In this document: one piece after another, positions 8,352 to 17,679 of the stretch
Layout: each line of letters opens with the position of its first letter
Position numbering within the stretch: position 1 is the stretch's first letter
Assembly (NCBI RefSeq): GCF_036417355.1
Contig: NZ_CP143889.1
Coordinates: 682,001 to 746,000 of the forward strand
From: Akkermansia sp. RCC_12PD
Lineage (GTDB): Bacteria; Verrucomicrobiota; Verrucomicrobiia; Verrucomicrobiales; Akkermansiaceae
Direction of reading: 5' to 3'
DNA: 64,000 bases
Notes under the pieces: model-generated
Seen by the model: only the letters and a program-made list of their open reading frames with translations
Databases searched by the model: none
What the model was told of the DNA's origin: nothing
Program-made: the position numbers and the translations under genes

Positions 8352-9329
8352 ATGCTTTCCGTACACAGCTTGCCACTTGCCGCTGCAGGCCTTCTGATGC
8401 TGTCCTTGCTTCCGCTCTCCTTCGCGGAAGAAGAGGCTTCCCTTCCGGACAGGGCCACCGCATTCCTGACCGGCATGGAGCCGATCAAACTGGCAAGGGA
8501 CCCCAACAGCAAACTGCTTATTGCGGAATGCCGCATCAACGGCATCCCGTGCAATCTCATCGTGGATACGGCTGCCTCCCATACTACGTTCGACGTCAAA
8601 TTCATCCAGAAGCACTTTCCAAACCTGACCCTGCAGGAAGTGCAAATTGCCCCCGGTTCCAATGTCCATACCGCGCCCCGGGTATTTCCCATGGAATCCT
8701 TTTCCATCGGCGGCCTTCTGATCAAAAACTTTTATGGATGCACCATGGACCTGGACTCTCTTCAAAAAAGCACTCACATCCGCGTGGACGGCATCCTGGG
8801 CATCAATTATCTGGGCTTCTGCCCCTTCCTGCTCTCCGTCAGCAACGCCACCCTGCAATTTCTCGAACGTTCCAGCTTCCCCCTTAAAGACATGAAACCG
8901 CTGGACGTCGAACGCCATGCCTCTGGCATCCTCTATATCCGGTGCACCCGGGACGGTGCGCCCTTTCTCCTGGCGCTCGACTCCGGTTCCACGCTCTCTC
9001 TGGCCCCTGTGGAGCAATGGCCGGCGGCCCCGGACGGCAGTCATGTCAAAGCCATGACATCAGACATCAACGGAAGCAGCGGCAGCCATTCCGTCATGAA
9101 GCTGGGCGTTCCGTCCACGCTCCACATGGGACCGGACTTCCAAATGGAGGGCCTTTCATTTGTCGTGACGGGAACCGGCGGCAGATGCCAGATCGGCGTG
9201 GACACCCTCCGGCACTTCGACATCATCGTTGATGCACCCCAGGGGGAAGTCTATGCCCTGCCTCTCCATTCAATACCGGAGGAGAACAAAAAAACGACGG
9301 ACGCCCCTCCGGTCAAACGGGAATCTTGA
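8352..9329 (+). CDS. Secreted aspartyl protease-like protein with two retropepsin-type units
   Basis: 325 residues with a signal peptide (about 1-25, ending LSFAEEE). Two aspartic-protease units follow. Unit 1 has D72 in LIVDTAAS and later VDGILGINYLG. Unit 2 has D210 in LALDSGST and later IGVDTLRHFDIIVD. In each, a D-T/S-G/A loop is followed by a hydrophobic-G/D motif, as in retropepsin-like folds, so the two halves together could form a pepsin-like single-chain catalytic site. Active-site loop 1 is DTA rather than DTG, a change tolerated in this superfamily. Likely exported; the substrate is unknown. The 3' end overlaps the convergent waaA gene by 17 bases. Confidence 0.7.
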   Translation: MLSVHSLPLAAAGLLMLSLLPLSFAEEEASLPDRATAFLTGMEPIKLARDPNSKLLIAECRINGIPCNLIVDTAASHTTFDVKFIQKHFPNLTLQEVQIAPGSNVHTAPRVFPMESFSIGGLLIKNFYGCTMDLDSLQKSTHIRVDGILGINYLGFCPFLLSVSNATLQFLERSSFPLKDMKPLDVERHASGILYIRCTRDGAPFLLALDSGSTLSLAPVEQWPAAPDGSHVKAMTSDINGSSGSHSVMKLGVPSTLHMGPDFQMEGLSFVVTGTGGRCQIGVDTLRHFDIIVDAPQGEVYALPLHSIPEENKKTTDAPPVKRES

Positions 9330-10599
9330 GCATGATGCAAATCATGCGGATGGTGCGAGCCGTAGCGCCATAATGGGCTTTCAACGCCACCTGGGCGCGC
9401 GAAGCCTGCGCATGCGCCAGCAAGGGGTTGTCCAGCATTTCCTTGAGGACGTCCGGCAACTGTTCTTCTCCGCATCTGGTGATGCCATCCACCCCTTCCA
9501 GAAGCTGGACAAGAGCATCAAAATTCTCCATGTGCGGTCCCGTCAGCACGGGCACGCCGCAGGCAACGGCTTCTGCCGGATTCTGTCCGCCGTCCGCCAG
9601 AAAACTCTTGCCGATCACGGCCACGTCGGCCAGGGCCGTCCAGTCCCTCAACTCCCCGGTCGTATCCACGACATAGCAGACGTTCTCCTTGAGGGTTTCA
9701 GGAATTTCCCCTTCCGTCCGCAAAATGCACTGCCAGCTGCGAGCGGACAAATCCTTCACCACGGCATGGCGGCGTTCCGCATGGCGGGGAACGATCAGGG
9801 GAAAACCTCCAGCTTTCCTGGCAGCCTCCGCAATCAGGACTTCCTCCCCGTCATGAGTGCTGGCGGCCAGCACCACGGGCTTGCCGCGCTTCAACTTCTC
9901 CAGAATGGCGGAAAACTCGGGATTTGCATCACGGCGGTCCGCTGTCTGCTGGTCAAACTTGATGCTTCCGGTCACATGGATGACAGAGGGGGGGACCCCC
10001 ACGGACTCAAACCGCTGCACATCCCCCTTATCTTGGACGCCCATGGCATCCAGAAAGGAAAAATAATATTTGGAAAGCCACTTGAACGCGCGGTACCGGC
10101 TCTCCGACCTGGCAGACATGCGGGCATTAATCATCGCCATGGGAATACCGCGCACCTTGGCCGCGCGCGCAAAATTGGGCCACAGCTCCGCTTCCACCAG
10201 CACAATGGCTTCCGGTTCAAAGCGGTCAAAGCACCTGCCAGGCAGCCCCAGCAAGTCAAAGGGGGCGTAAATCACACGTACTCCGGGCATCTGGGCATTC
10301 ATGGCCGTGGCATGCCCCGTAGCTGTACTGGTGGCCAGCACGGCGGAACCTCCGCGCTCCCGGAGCCATGCACGCAGGAATTTGAGGGCTATCACTACTT
10401 CCCCCACGCTCACGGCATGCACATACAGCACGCCTTTCGGCTCCCGGTTGTAGGAAACGCGGTACAGGCCAAAACGTTCCATCAATCCCGTCCCGAATCC
10501 CCCCCGACGTTTCTGCTTGAGCAGATAGGAAGGCAGCGTCACCAGCCAGCCGACGGTGTACAGGATATTATAACAACAGGACAATAAAAGGGCTTTCAT
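9313..10599 (-). CDS. waaA: 3-deoxy-D-manno-octulosonic acid (Kdo) transferase
   Basis: 428 residues. WaaA/KdtA (GT30) transfers Kdo from CMP-Kdo to lipid A precursor at the inner membrane, so this organism makes LPS. Visible: a hydrophobic N-terminal anchor (about 1-20), GGFGTGLMERFGLY, the signature YVHAVSVGEVVIALKFL, then FVEAELWPN-like VLVEAELWPNF and, in the C-domain, VLAASTHDGEE and GGQNPAEAVACGVPVLTGP. The start at 10599 was chosen because it gives the membrane anchor, has GGAG upstream and lies one base from the rsmD stop; upstream codons to 10743 lie inside rsmD. Probably translated together with rsmD. Confidence 0.92.
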   Translation of the reverse strand: MKALLLSCCYNILYTVGWLVTLPSYLLKQKRRGGFGTGLMERFGLYRVSYNREPKGVLYVHAVSVGEVVIALKFLRAWLRERGGSAVLATSTATGHATAMNAQMPGVRVIYAPFDLLGLPGRCFDRFEPEAIVLVEAELWPNFARAAKVRGIPMAMINARMSARSESRYRAFKWLSKYYFSFLDAMGVQDKGDVQRFESVGVPPSVIHVTGSIKFDQQTADRRDANPEFSAILEKLKRGKPVVLAASTHDGEEVLIAEAARKAGGFPLIVPRHAERRHAVVKDLSARSWQCILRTEGEIPETLKENVCYVVDTTGELRDWTALADVAVIGKSFLADGGQNPAEAVACGVPVLTGPHMENFDALVQLLEGVDGITRCGEEQLPDVLKEMLDNPLLAHAQASRAQVALKAHYGATARTIRMICIMLKIPV

Positions 10600-10600
10600 C

Positions 10601-11176
10601 TTACTTCTCCGGCAATCGATAGAACAGCAGCATATTTTTCCCGTATCTGCGGGTATCCACCAGGCGCAGTCCGTCAAAATCGGCGGAACCTTCGCTTCCG
10701 GTTCCCCATCCTTCCTGGACCTCCGCAATGAACACGCCTTCATCCTTCAGCAGACCGGCCGCCCCGGCTTCCACCAATTCCACGACAAAATCCCGGTCCA
10801 AGGGCCCCTTGCAATAGGGAGGATCCGCGAACACCACATCGTACTTTCTGCCGGCCGTCAATTCCCTCTTCACAAACTGGACGGCATCCCCCTGGATTAC
10901 CGTGCCGCCCTCAAGCCCGGTCTTGGACAAATTAGCCTTGACGGTGATGCAGGAAGACCTGGAAGCGTCTACCATGCGCGCGGTCCTTGCACCCCGGCTC
11001 AGGGCTTCCAGCCCGAACGCCCCCGAGCCGGTGAACAGGTCCAGTACGTCAGCATGCTTGATCAGAGGATGCAGAATGGAAAAAAGGGCTTCCCTCACCC
11101 GGTCCGTAGTGGGCCGAACCTCCCCCTTGGGAACGGACAAGGATATTCCACCGGCTAATCCACTGATAATACGCAT
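10601..11176 (-). CDS. rsmD: 16S rRNA (guanine966-N2)-methyltransferase RsmD
   Basis: 191 residues. A SAM-dependent Rossmann methyltransferase that modifies G966 of 16S rRNA. Seen: N-terminal MRIISGLAGGISLSVPKG, TTDRVREALFSIL (characteristic of RsmD), the SAM loop LDLFTGSGAFGLEALSRGA, and catalytic VFADPPYCKGP (N/D-PPY). Length agrees with the family (about 185-200). It lies directly upstream of waaA with a one-base gap. Confidence 0.93.
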   Translation of the reverse strand: MRIISGLAGGISLSVPKGEVRPTTDRVREALFSILHPLIKHADVLDLFTGSGAFGLEALSRGARTARMVDASRSSCITVKANLSKTGLEGGTVIQGDAVQFVKRELTAGRKYDVVFADPPYCKGPLDRDFVVELVEAGAAGLLKDEGVFIAEVQEGWGTGSEGSADFDGLRLVDTRRYGKNMLLFYRLPEK

Positions 11177-11210
11177 CTTTATAACCGGAAGTAAGAAAAA
11201 ACATCAGCCA

Positions 11211-11972
11211 TTACTGACGGGCGCGGGCCTTGGCCTTCTCCAGAAGGGGATCTCCCACGATGCTGGTCATGGGAACGCGCAGCACGATGGACTGATTGGC
11301 AATAACAAAATTGTCCGGATTCTTCTCGGACATGTTGTACACAAAGTAGGCATACTTTCCATCCTTTGTCTTGCCGAGGATGACGGTTTCCGTCAGTGTG
11401 GAGAGAATGGTCTTCTTTTCCAGCGTCCATTCCTTGCCGCTCCACGCCCCGTACACGTTCATATCGTCATAGGATACGTCACCTTTCAGGGCCAGGGCAC
11501 CGTTGGGGGAAATCCATGACTTGGTATTAGAATCATACTTGAGCGTGCTCATCGGCAGGGGACCCTGCTGAACCACCGTTGCCAGATTCCAGATGCCCTG
11601 ATCCCCATCCGGGAAAATCCCCATCGCCACGGGAGCCACTTCCTGAATCTGCTTCTTTTTCCAGCACTCCAGATATTTGGCATAATCTTCCTTGGTCCAG
11701 CCCAGGCGTTCGTCATACGGGACAGGCTGTCCGGGGACAATCTGAGACACCAGTTCCTTCTTGTCTTTTTCAGGCAGGCTGCCGAAAACGCTGTCAATCT
11801 TTTCCATGAATGGCTGAAGGCCTTCGTCAAGCAAAACGCTGACGGCAGAGCCTTCCACCATCTTGCCGACCGGAAGATACTCATTGATAATTTCCGGTTT
11901 TCCTGCTGCAGACAGGGAGGAAACCAGACCCGGGACCATCAGTAATAAGGCCAGATTGCGGAACGCTTTCAT
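11211..11972 (-). CDS. Secreted protein of unknown function
   Basis: 253 residues with a signal peptide (MKAFRNLALLLMVPG..SSLSAAG, cleavage near residue 23). The mature part holds no domain I recognise: an acidic helical first half, a WTKEDYAKYLECWKKK segment, then a beta-rich half ending in a basic KAKARARQ tail. It precedes rsmD by 34 bases on the same strand, which may be transcription by proximity rather than function. It is divergent from the small lipoprotein gene at 12037. Confidence 0.6.
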   Translation of the reverse strand: MKAFRNLALLLMVPGLVSSLSAAGKPEIINEYLPVGKMVEGSAVSVLLDEGLQPFMEKIDSVFGSLPEKDKKELVSQIVPGQPVPYDERLGWTKEDYAKYLECWKKKQIQEVAPVAMGIFPDGDQGIWNLATVVQQGPLPMSTLKYDSNTKSWISPNGALALKGDVSYDDMNVYGAWSGKEWTLEKKTILSTLTETVILGKTKDGKYAYFVYNMSEKNPDNFVIANQSIVLRVPMTSIVGDPLLEKAKARARQ

Positions 11973-12036
11973 AACTTGTCAGTTCATTTTACTCAACAAA
12001 AGACCCTTGGCAAGAGTCAAAGTGAGTGTTATCCGT

Positions 12037-12492
12037 ATGCATATCATGAACTGGAAGTTACTTTTCACCACCTTGGCCGCTGCTTTGAGCCTTGCTTCCT
12101 GCGTGTCCACCCCAGCCTCCCGTATTCAGAAAAATCCCGTTTTATTCAATTCGCTTCCGCCTGCTCAAAAGGCGCTGGTGGAAACCGGCCAAATTGTGGA
12201 AGGTATGACGCCGCCCGCCGTATTCCTGGCATGGGGAGACCCCTCCGCCGTGGCGGAAGGCAACCTCAACGGCAAGCCGGCCACCCGCTGGATCTACTCT
12301 TCCCTGCAGCCCGTTTACACGCCGCCACCCTCCTTCTGGTACGGTCCGTACTGGGGCGGCCCTTATTGGGGAGGAGCGGGCTTCTATAGCCCGTATTATC
12401 CTTATTACAATGACGTAACCTACGTACCGGTAAACACGGGATACGTTCTGTTTATCAACGGCAAGGTAAAATCCTGGGAACGCAGGCGCTGA
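12037..12492 (+). CDS. Small lipoprotein with Tyr/Pro/Gly-rich C-terminus
   Basis: 151 residues. The signal peptide ends in the lipobox LASC (Cys about residue 22), so it should be a lipoprotein. A conserved-looking central part, VEGMTPPAVFLAWGDPS..GKPATRWIY, resembles the short SmpA/OmlA-like region of small outer-membrane lipoproteins (gate-like GMT..V...WG.P motif). It is followed by a Tyr/Trp/Gly/Pro-rich stretch (YGPYWGGPYWGGAGFYSPYY). The start at 12037 was chosen because it gives a lipoprotein signal; a second ATG at 12046 is also possible. Function unknown. Confidence 0.65.
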   Translation: MHIMNWKLLFTTLAAALSLASCVSTPASRIQKNPVLFNSLPPAQKALVETGQIVEGMTPPAVFLAWGDPSAVAEGNLNGKPATRWIYSSLQPVYTPPPSFWYGPYWGGPYWGGAGFYSPYYPYYNDVTYVPVNTGYVLFINGKVKSWERRR

Positions 12493-12611
12493 TTACAGGG
12501 TGCTCCCTCTTTCCCCAGACGCTGACTTCCATGGCCCCATTACGGGCGTATCCCCTTCATCCTGCCCCCAGGCACGGTGATTATCCCGGAACAGAACCGG
12601 CCACGCGCCAT

Positions 12612-13535
12612 TCACTCCTTGTTCCTGTCGCGGGGATATTCCAGTTCTTCCCGGAATCTGGGGAAGAAAGACTTCAATTCCCCGGACACTTGCGGATATT
12701 TCAGCTTCATATCCGTCAGGGCGCCTGCAATCGCACACAGGCAGACCAGCCGGGAATACCACTTGTTATCCGCCGGAACCACATACCAGGGAGCATCCGG
12801 AGTAGCCGTATTCCGGATCATCTCTTCAAAAGCCTTCTGATAACCGTCCCAGTATTCGCGCTCATGGATATCTCCTTCTGAAAACTTCCAATTCTTGTCG
12901 GGAGTATCCAGGCGCACCAGAAGGCGCTTCCTCTGCTCCTCATAGGAAAGATGGAGAAAGATTTTGACAAACCGCGTTTTATTGGCATGCAAATGGCGTT
13001 CCAGGTTATTGATGGACCTGTATCTCTCCTTCCAGAAAGCCTTGCCTGCCTGGCCCGGATCATACCCTTCCCCCGCAAGGTATTCCGGATGCACGCGGAC
13101 GCTCAGCACCTCCTCGTAATAGGAACGGTTGAAAATGCCGATCATGCCTCTCTGCGGCAGGCGCATCACACACCTCCATAAAAAATCGTGGCTCCGTTCC
13201 ACAGTGGAAGGATACTTGAAACTGCTCACCACACATCCCTGGGGATTGATGCCTCCCATCACATGCTTGACAATCCCGTCCTTGCCGGCACTGTCCATCG
13301 CCTGCAAAATCACCAGCAGGGCATAGGACTCGCTGGCGTAAAGCACCTCCTGCAACTGTCCCAGCAATTCGATGCCTTTTTCAAGCTTCTCAACGGCTTC
13401 CTTCTTGCTGTCCTTGTCCAGCTTGCCCAAATCCCCCGGATCATGATGGGACAATTTAAATCCCTTGCCGTCCGTCACACGGTAAGGCTCAATGAACTTC
13501 TTGCAGCGTTTGATCAAATGGGAAGGAATTTCCAT
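12612..13535 (-). CDS. Polyphosphate kinase 2, class III (polyphosphate:AMP/ADP phosphotransferase)
   Basis: 307 residues, normal for single-domain PPK2. Motifs: Walker A VILQAMDSAGKDG, GGINPQGCVVSSFK, HDFLWRCVMRLP, the lid motif IFNRSYYEEVLSVRV, DTPDKNWKFS and APWYVVPADNKWYSR. The pattern fits PPK2 class III, which uses polyphosphate to phosphorylate AMP and/or ADP. The start at 13535 fits family N-termini; the upstream frame to 13577 is not needed. It is the second PPK2 in the window (the other is the C-terminal half of the protein at 2187-3530), similar in motifs but with a distinct N-terminal region. Confidence 0.9.
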   Translation of the reverse strand: MEIPSHLIKRCKKFIEPYRVTDGKGFKLSHHDPGDLGKLDKDSKKEAVEKLEKGIELLGQLQEVLYASESYALLVILQAMDSAGKDGIVKHVMGGINPQGCVVSSFKYPSTVERSHDFLWRCVMRLPQRGMIGIFNRSYYEEVLSVRVHPEYLAGEGYDPGQAGKAFWKERYRSINNLERHLHANKTRFVKIFLHLSYEEQRKRLLVRLDTPDKNWKFSEGDIHEREYWDGYQKAFEEMIRNTATPDAPWYVVPADNKWYSRLVCLCAIAGALTDMKLKYPQVSGELKSFFPRFREELEYPRDRNKE

Positions 13536-13589
13536 AATCCTTGTAAGACATCTCTCTGACGCAAGACGTTGAAACAATCGGGGAAAGCG

Positions 13590-15012
13590 TCAATCCTTCC
13601 TTGCCGGCGGCAAAACCTTTCCATTGAAATAAACGGTAAATCTCTGGCACAGGGCGGAGCGTTGATACAAACCCGAATCCTCCATCGCTTTTAATACGAG
13701 AGCATACCGGCCCGGGCGGGAAACGACAATGGCATCATAATCTGACCAATAATTCGCCAGAGGCTGAAAACGCCATCCATAAAATTCCCCTCTAAACTTA
13801 TTGCAAAGGAGAAGAACCTTCATTCCTTTCTGCTGCAATGATTTGCAATAGGAAACAGCCTCCCGGTAATTTTCCCGGCTATAAATACCGCAAAAACGAA
13901 TACGGAAATCGCTTGCCAGCCAGACAATCATCATCAGGATAAACAGAACAACCCGGCACCGGTCGGAAAACTTCCAGTTCTGGGGCCATACCTTGGACCA
14001 AATCAGGCACAATACAGGCAGCAGAGGAGCGCAATGTCTGCCGGAAAACCGGAAATCCATGGCTTCCGTTCCATAAAGAAACACAATTCCGGGAACCAGC
14101 ACAAGAGCAAAGAGCGCCCATGGCAATGATCTGGAGGATTGCCTGCTCCACAATACAACTCCATAAATCAGGGTGCCAATCATGACTAGAGCGACAATAC
14201 CTCCAAAAAACAATCCTTCCATCTTCCATAAGGAATCCAGGGTCGTACACAGTCTTAACTCGGCGCGCGGAGGCCCCAGCCCTGCCAGTCCCATGAGTTC
14301 ATACAAGGATGCGGCCACATTAACAACCCAGCTGGAAGATATCACAACGGAACGGGCCCCGAGGGAAAGGGTATAGACATAATACGCGGCTAGCCCTGCA
14401 AACGGAAAAATCCAGCAAAATACGGCCTTCCAAAAACTCCGTCCTTTGAACTGCCGGAATGACAAGATGAAAAATGCAGCCATAAAGCCGAAACCCCATA
14501 CAACCCCCGTCAGGCTTGTCAGGCACAGAAAAAACAAGGACCCAAAAATGGCATGGAACCTTGGCGAATGCCCTCTGCTGGCTTGATAAAGCAGCATGGT
14601 TACCCCCGCAGGAAGCAGCAATTTGTAAAATATAAGGGCGCAGTTCTTCAGTATAATAAATAAAAAACGGGGAAAGCAGTAGAATGACCAGGACTTTCGG
14701 CTCCTTTCTGAAGAACCAAGCTGCCAGAAAAACCCAGACCCCATTGAACAGGCGAAGAGCCAGCTCGGATTCGGCTCCCGTCACCTGATGCCACAAAAAC
14801 AAAAGATAGTAATAAAAAGCAATCTGGGCATCACTTCCCCCAATTCGGCAAATTTGCCGCCAGCATTCTTCCAGGCTCGGCTGTACAGCACACAATGCTG
14901 TACAGCATTCATCAATCCAAAAACTCTGGTTATGAAATGAAAAACAGCACGACAGGAAAGATAAAACCAGCCAATTGTACTTTGCCCACCAGCCGCTACA
15001 TTCCTTCTGCAT
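13590..15012 (-). pseudogene. GT-C-type (ArnT-like) membrane glycosyltransferase, broken by one frameshift
   Basis: Two overlapping minus-strand frames together encode one polytopic membrane protein. The first (ATG 15012, or TTG 15039) has an early acidic motif FWIDECCTAL, as in GT39/ArnT-type enzymes, and ends its meaningful part at YYTEELRPYILQIAAS. The second, open to 13590, takes up with GVTMLLYQASRGHSP and continues through about seven hydrophobic helices to a soluble C-terminal domain. They join exactly if one G is removed from the five-G run (forward CCCCC at 14603-14607). This is either a real inactivating insertion, a slippage site or a sequencing error. Base composition is lower in GC than the neighbours. 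If intact it would transfer a sugar from a polyprenyl-phosphate donor. Confidence 0.75.
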
Positions 15013-15258
15013 TGCACAAGGAACATAGTAGATTGCCAAATTGGTTCAAACTAAACAAAAAAATTAGAGAGAACCAACGACAACCGGAATGGCAACAGTA
15101 ATGAAAATCTTTTCAGTCCATTTCCGACCAGCTCCGCAATCCTTCCCTGCTTGCGTCCATTTGCGGTACCTCTCCATGGCAGGCCCCCGCACGCATGACA
15201 TCCGGAATCGGCCATCCGTAAAAAACCGGTAGGTATTGTAAAGACAGGCAGGAGAATA

Positions 15259-17565
15259 TTACTCATCCATGTGCACCTGGATTGCCGGCGTATTCTCCAG
15301 TTTGCAGTCGGCTATGGTCCACGTGTGCGGCGGTTCCACACGGTTGCCCTTGATCAGAATATTGGCGCATCTTCTGAACTGGAAGGGCTTCTGTCCCCAT
15401 CCCCTGTAATCGTTGTTGTAAATAATCCTGTTGTTAATGAACTTGATATTTTCCGCGGAAATGGCAAACAGCAAGGGAACATCGAAGGTTTTAAACACGT
15501 TGTCCTCAATAAGAATGTTGCGGTGGTAATAGTCCTTCTGGTTGTTCAGCTGCTTGACCTCCGGATAAATGGAAATGATCGCGTTGGTGAACTGGTAGCG
15601 GGAGGTCAGGTTGTTGATGAACGTATTCCTGCGGATCACCACCTCGTGGCAGGCGCCGCTTTCGTACCAGCCCTGGGCATCTCCGGCCAGCAGAATGGCC
15701 GCTCCGGAGGAATGGTCAAACAGATTGCCTTCCACCAGCACCTTTTCAGGAGTGGTGAACAAGGTGCCTCGCGCCCGGTTGTTGCGGACAATATTGTTCC
15801 GGAACACGACAGACGGATAAAAATCAGCATTTTCAACGGCATCACCCGCCTTTACCCCGCCGGGAAGAGGTTCCTCCAGAGTGATCAGCAATTCCTTTTC
15901 ATTCGTTTTGACGGCTGATTTTACGGTGCCCGTTTCTCGCGGTTCCAAGGTGGGGCCGTTGATAAAACGGATTTTTTCACCGGGAAGGAATACTTCAAAG
16001 CCTACGGCCTGGCGGTGCATATACCTGCATCTCAGAGTGTGGCTGTCCACCACCTCTTGAATTCCCAGGCAGGTGGAATGGACATTGATGGCGTCATCCA
16101 TCATTCCTTCAAACAAAGCTTTTTCCACAATGATTTCACCACGGGTATTGGAAAAATGCGTAGCGTCCGCTCCGGACGTGTGCACGCGTTTCGTCCCCTT
16201 TCTGATGAAAACTCCCCCTCCCTTGATGCTGATATCCTCCGATCGCTGCGCCAGCAGCGCCATGCCGGTGCTTTGATGCAGGGCCACGTCATTCAAATGC
16301 GTCTTCCGCGCCCGGTAAATCACGCATCCCGGATGGGGGCGGTTGTAATTCCGGAATACCAGCGTATCGCCGGGCTTGATCCCTTTTTTCTTGAGGTTCC
16401 ATTTCAGCTTGAGGCGGTTTCCTCCCACGGGCTCCACATGGCCATTCCATCCGATGTCCGCCGTATTGGCAATGATATGCCCCGTTCCCTTCTCAAAAGC
16501 CATGCAGCTGGCCATACCTTCCCGCCAGCCCTCCCCGATAAAGACAAATTTGTTGTTCTTGATTTCGTATGGGTAGGTTTTCTTGTCTATCTCCACTTCC
16601 GTGAACTGGTCATCCACACTGGTCACGCTCCCTTCGGAATAATAGGGGCGTTCATAATCGACCGCCAGGCGCTCCACAGTGACGTTCTCGCTATCCATGA
16701 TCAGCAGCGGAATCACCTTCCCGTGAAACAGGAACAGGGAACCATTCCCTTCAACCCTGACATCGTTCAGGTCCGTCAAAGGCACGCACACCGGATGAAC
16801 GAGGGGCTGGTCGTGATTGGAAATGTAAAAACTCATGTCCAGTGCTCCATCCGGATAAAAATGATACACCCCTCTGGGAATGCTCAAAACGCCTCCGCCC
16901 CTTCTTCTCAGGGCGGAAATGGCGGCGCGCAAAGCCGGTCCCTGGTCCTTCCTGACACCGGAAATCATTCCGAACTTGGCTGCGTTCACTACGGCCGCCT
17001 GCATGGTACCTCCTTCCTTTCCGATTCTCCAGGCCAGATCCACCCAATCCGCGTGGTCATAGGAATTGTTCTCCACCCTGTCCGCCATCAAATACAGGTT
17101 CTTCAGGCCGTTGGCCGCCACCTTCACGGAAAATTTCTTGGCAGGCATCCCTCGTTTCATGACTCCGGAACTCCACAGTACCTCTGAGCCGCTCATCACA
17201 CGAAACTCAACGCTTCCCTCCCCGTCAGTACCGTCATCCACGCCGCACGCGCCTTCAAAGCTCACCACTCTTCCTCCCTGAATACTCGGCACCGGAAGGG
17301 GAATCATGGAAGTGGCATGCGTGCCAATGCCCCTTGCATACTTCTTGCCGCCTATGCTCAGTTCGGCATCTTTAAAAGACCTGTCCAGCCTGGTCTGCCC
17401 AGTCTCTTGCCGCGCCATCAGCAGGCTGGCGGCAGGCACTTCCACGGCCATCCGAGCAGGAGGGGGGACTTCTTCAGCACTCCGGCACGTCTCAAAAGAC
17501 ATGCCGGTCATGCAGGCCGCCGCAAAACACCAGGAGAACATTCTGTAAGACATGACGGTTATCAT
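15259..17565 (-). CDS. GH110 alpha-1,3-galactosidase with N-terminal NPCBM-like domain
   Basis: 768 residues. A signal peptide (about 1-30) is followed by an NPCBM-like carbohydrate-binding module (about 45-175; signature YARGIGTHATSMI...FEGACGVDD...FRVMSGSEVLW). Then comes a right-handed parallel beta-helix typical of GH110 (about 190-760; GGGVLSIPRGVYHFYP, FEGMMDDAINVHST, GTLFTTPEKVLVEGN, AILLAGDAQGWYESG). GH110 enzymes remove terminal alpha-1,3-linked galactose, as in blood group B and alpha-Gal epitopes, which fits mucin glycan degradation. Whether it needs fucosylated substrate (subfamily A) or not (B) cannot be read here. Likely exported. Transcribed alone; the 247 bases between its stop and the broken gene at 15012 show nothing I can name. 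Confidence 0.9.
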   Translation of the reverse strand: MITVMSYRMFSWCFAAACMTGMSFETCRSAEEVPPPARMAVEVPAASLLMARQETGQTRLDRSFKDAELSIGGKKYARGIGTHATSMIPLPVPSIQGGRVVSFEGACGVDDGTDGEGSVEFRVMSGSEVLWSSGVMKRGMPAKKFSVKVAANGLKNLYLMADRVENNSYDHADWVDLAWRIGKEGGTMQAAVVNAAKFGMISGVRKDQGPALRAAISALRRRGGGVLSIPRGVYHFYPDGALDMSFYISNHDQPLVHPVCVPLTDLNDVRVEGNGSLFLFHGKVIPLLIMDSENVTVERLAVDYERPYYSEGSVTSVDDQFTEVEIDKKTYPYEIKNNKFVFIGEGWREGMASCMAFEKGTGHIIANTADIGWNGHVEPVGGNRLKLKWNLKKKGIKPGDTLVFRNYNRPHPGCVIYRARKTHLNDVALHQSTGMALLAQRSEDISIKGGGVFIRKGTKRVHTSGADATHFSNTRGEIIVEKALFEGMMDDAINVHSTCLGIQEVVDSHTLRCRYMHRQAVGFEVFLPGEKIRFINGPTLEPRETGTVKSAVKTNEKELLITLEEPLPGGVKAGDAVENADFYPSVVFRNNIVRNNRARGTLFTTPEKVLVEGNLFDHSSGAAILLAGDAQGWYESGACHEVVIRRNTFINNLTSRYQFTNAIISIYPEVKQLNNQKDYYHRNILIEDNVFKTFDVPLLFAISAENIKFINNRIIYNNDYRGWGQKPFQFRRCANILIKGNRVEPPHTWTIADCKLENTPAIQVHMDE

Positions 17566-17679
17566 ACTGCCGAATCACCCCTGTCCTATCAAACATTTTT
17601 TTGGAAAACGAATCCGCTACGAATGAACCTCCTGAAAACGGAGATTGCCTTTCCGCCGGAATTGATGGACACTGTCTTC

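Noticed and set aside
14320-14600. Continuation of the first GT-C frame beyond the shift as a separate protein
   Set aside because: After the five-G run its translation loses hydrophobic helix pattern while the other frame gains it, so the break is a frameshift rather than two genes.
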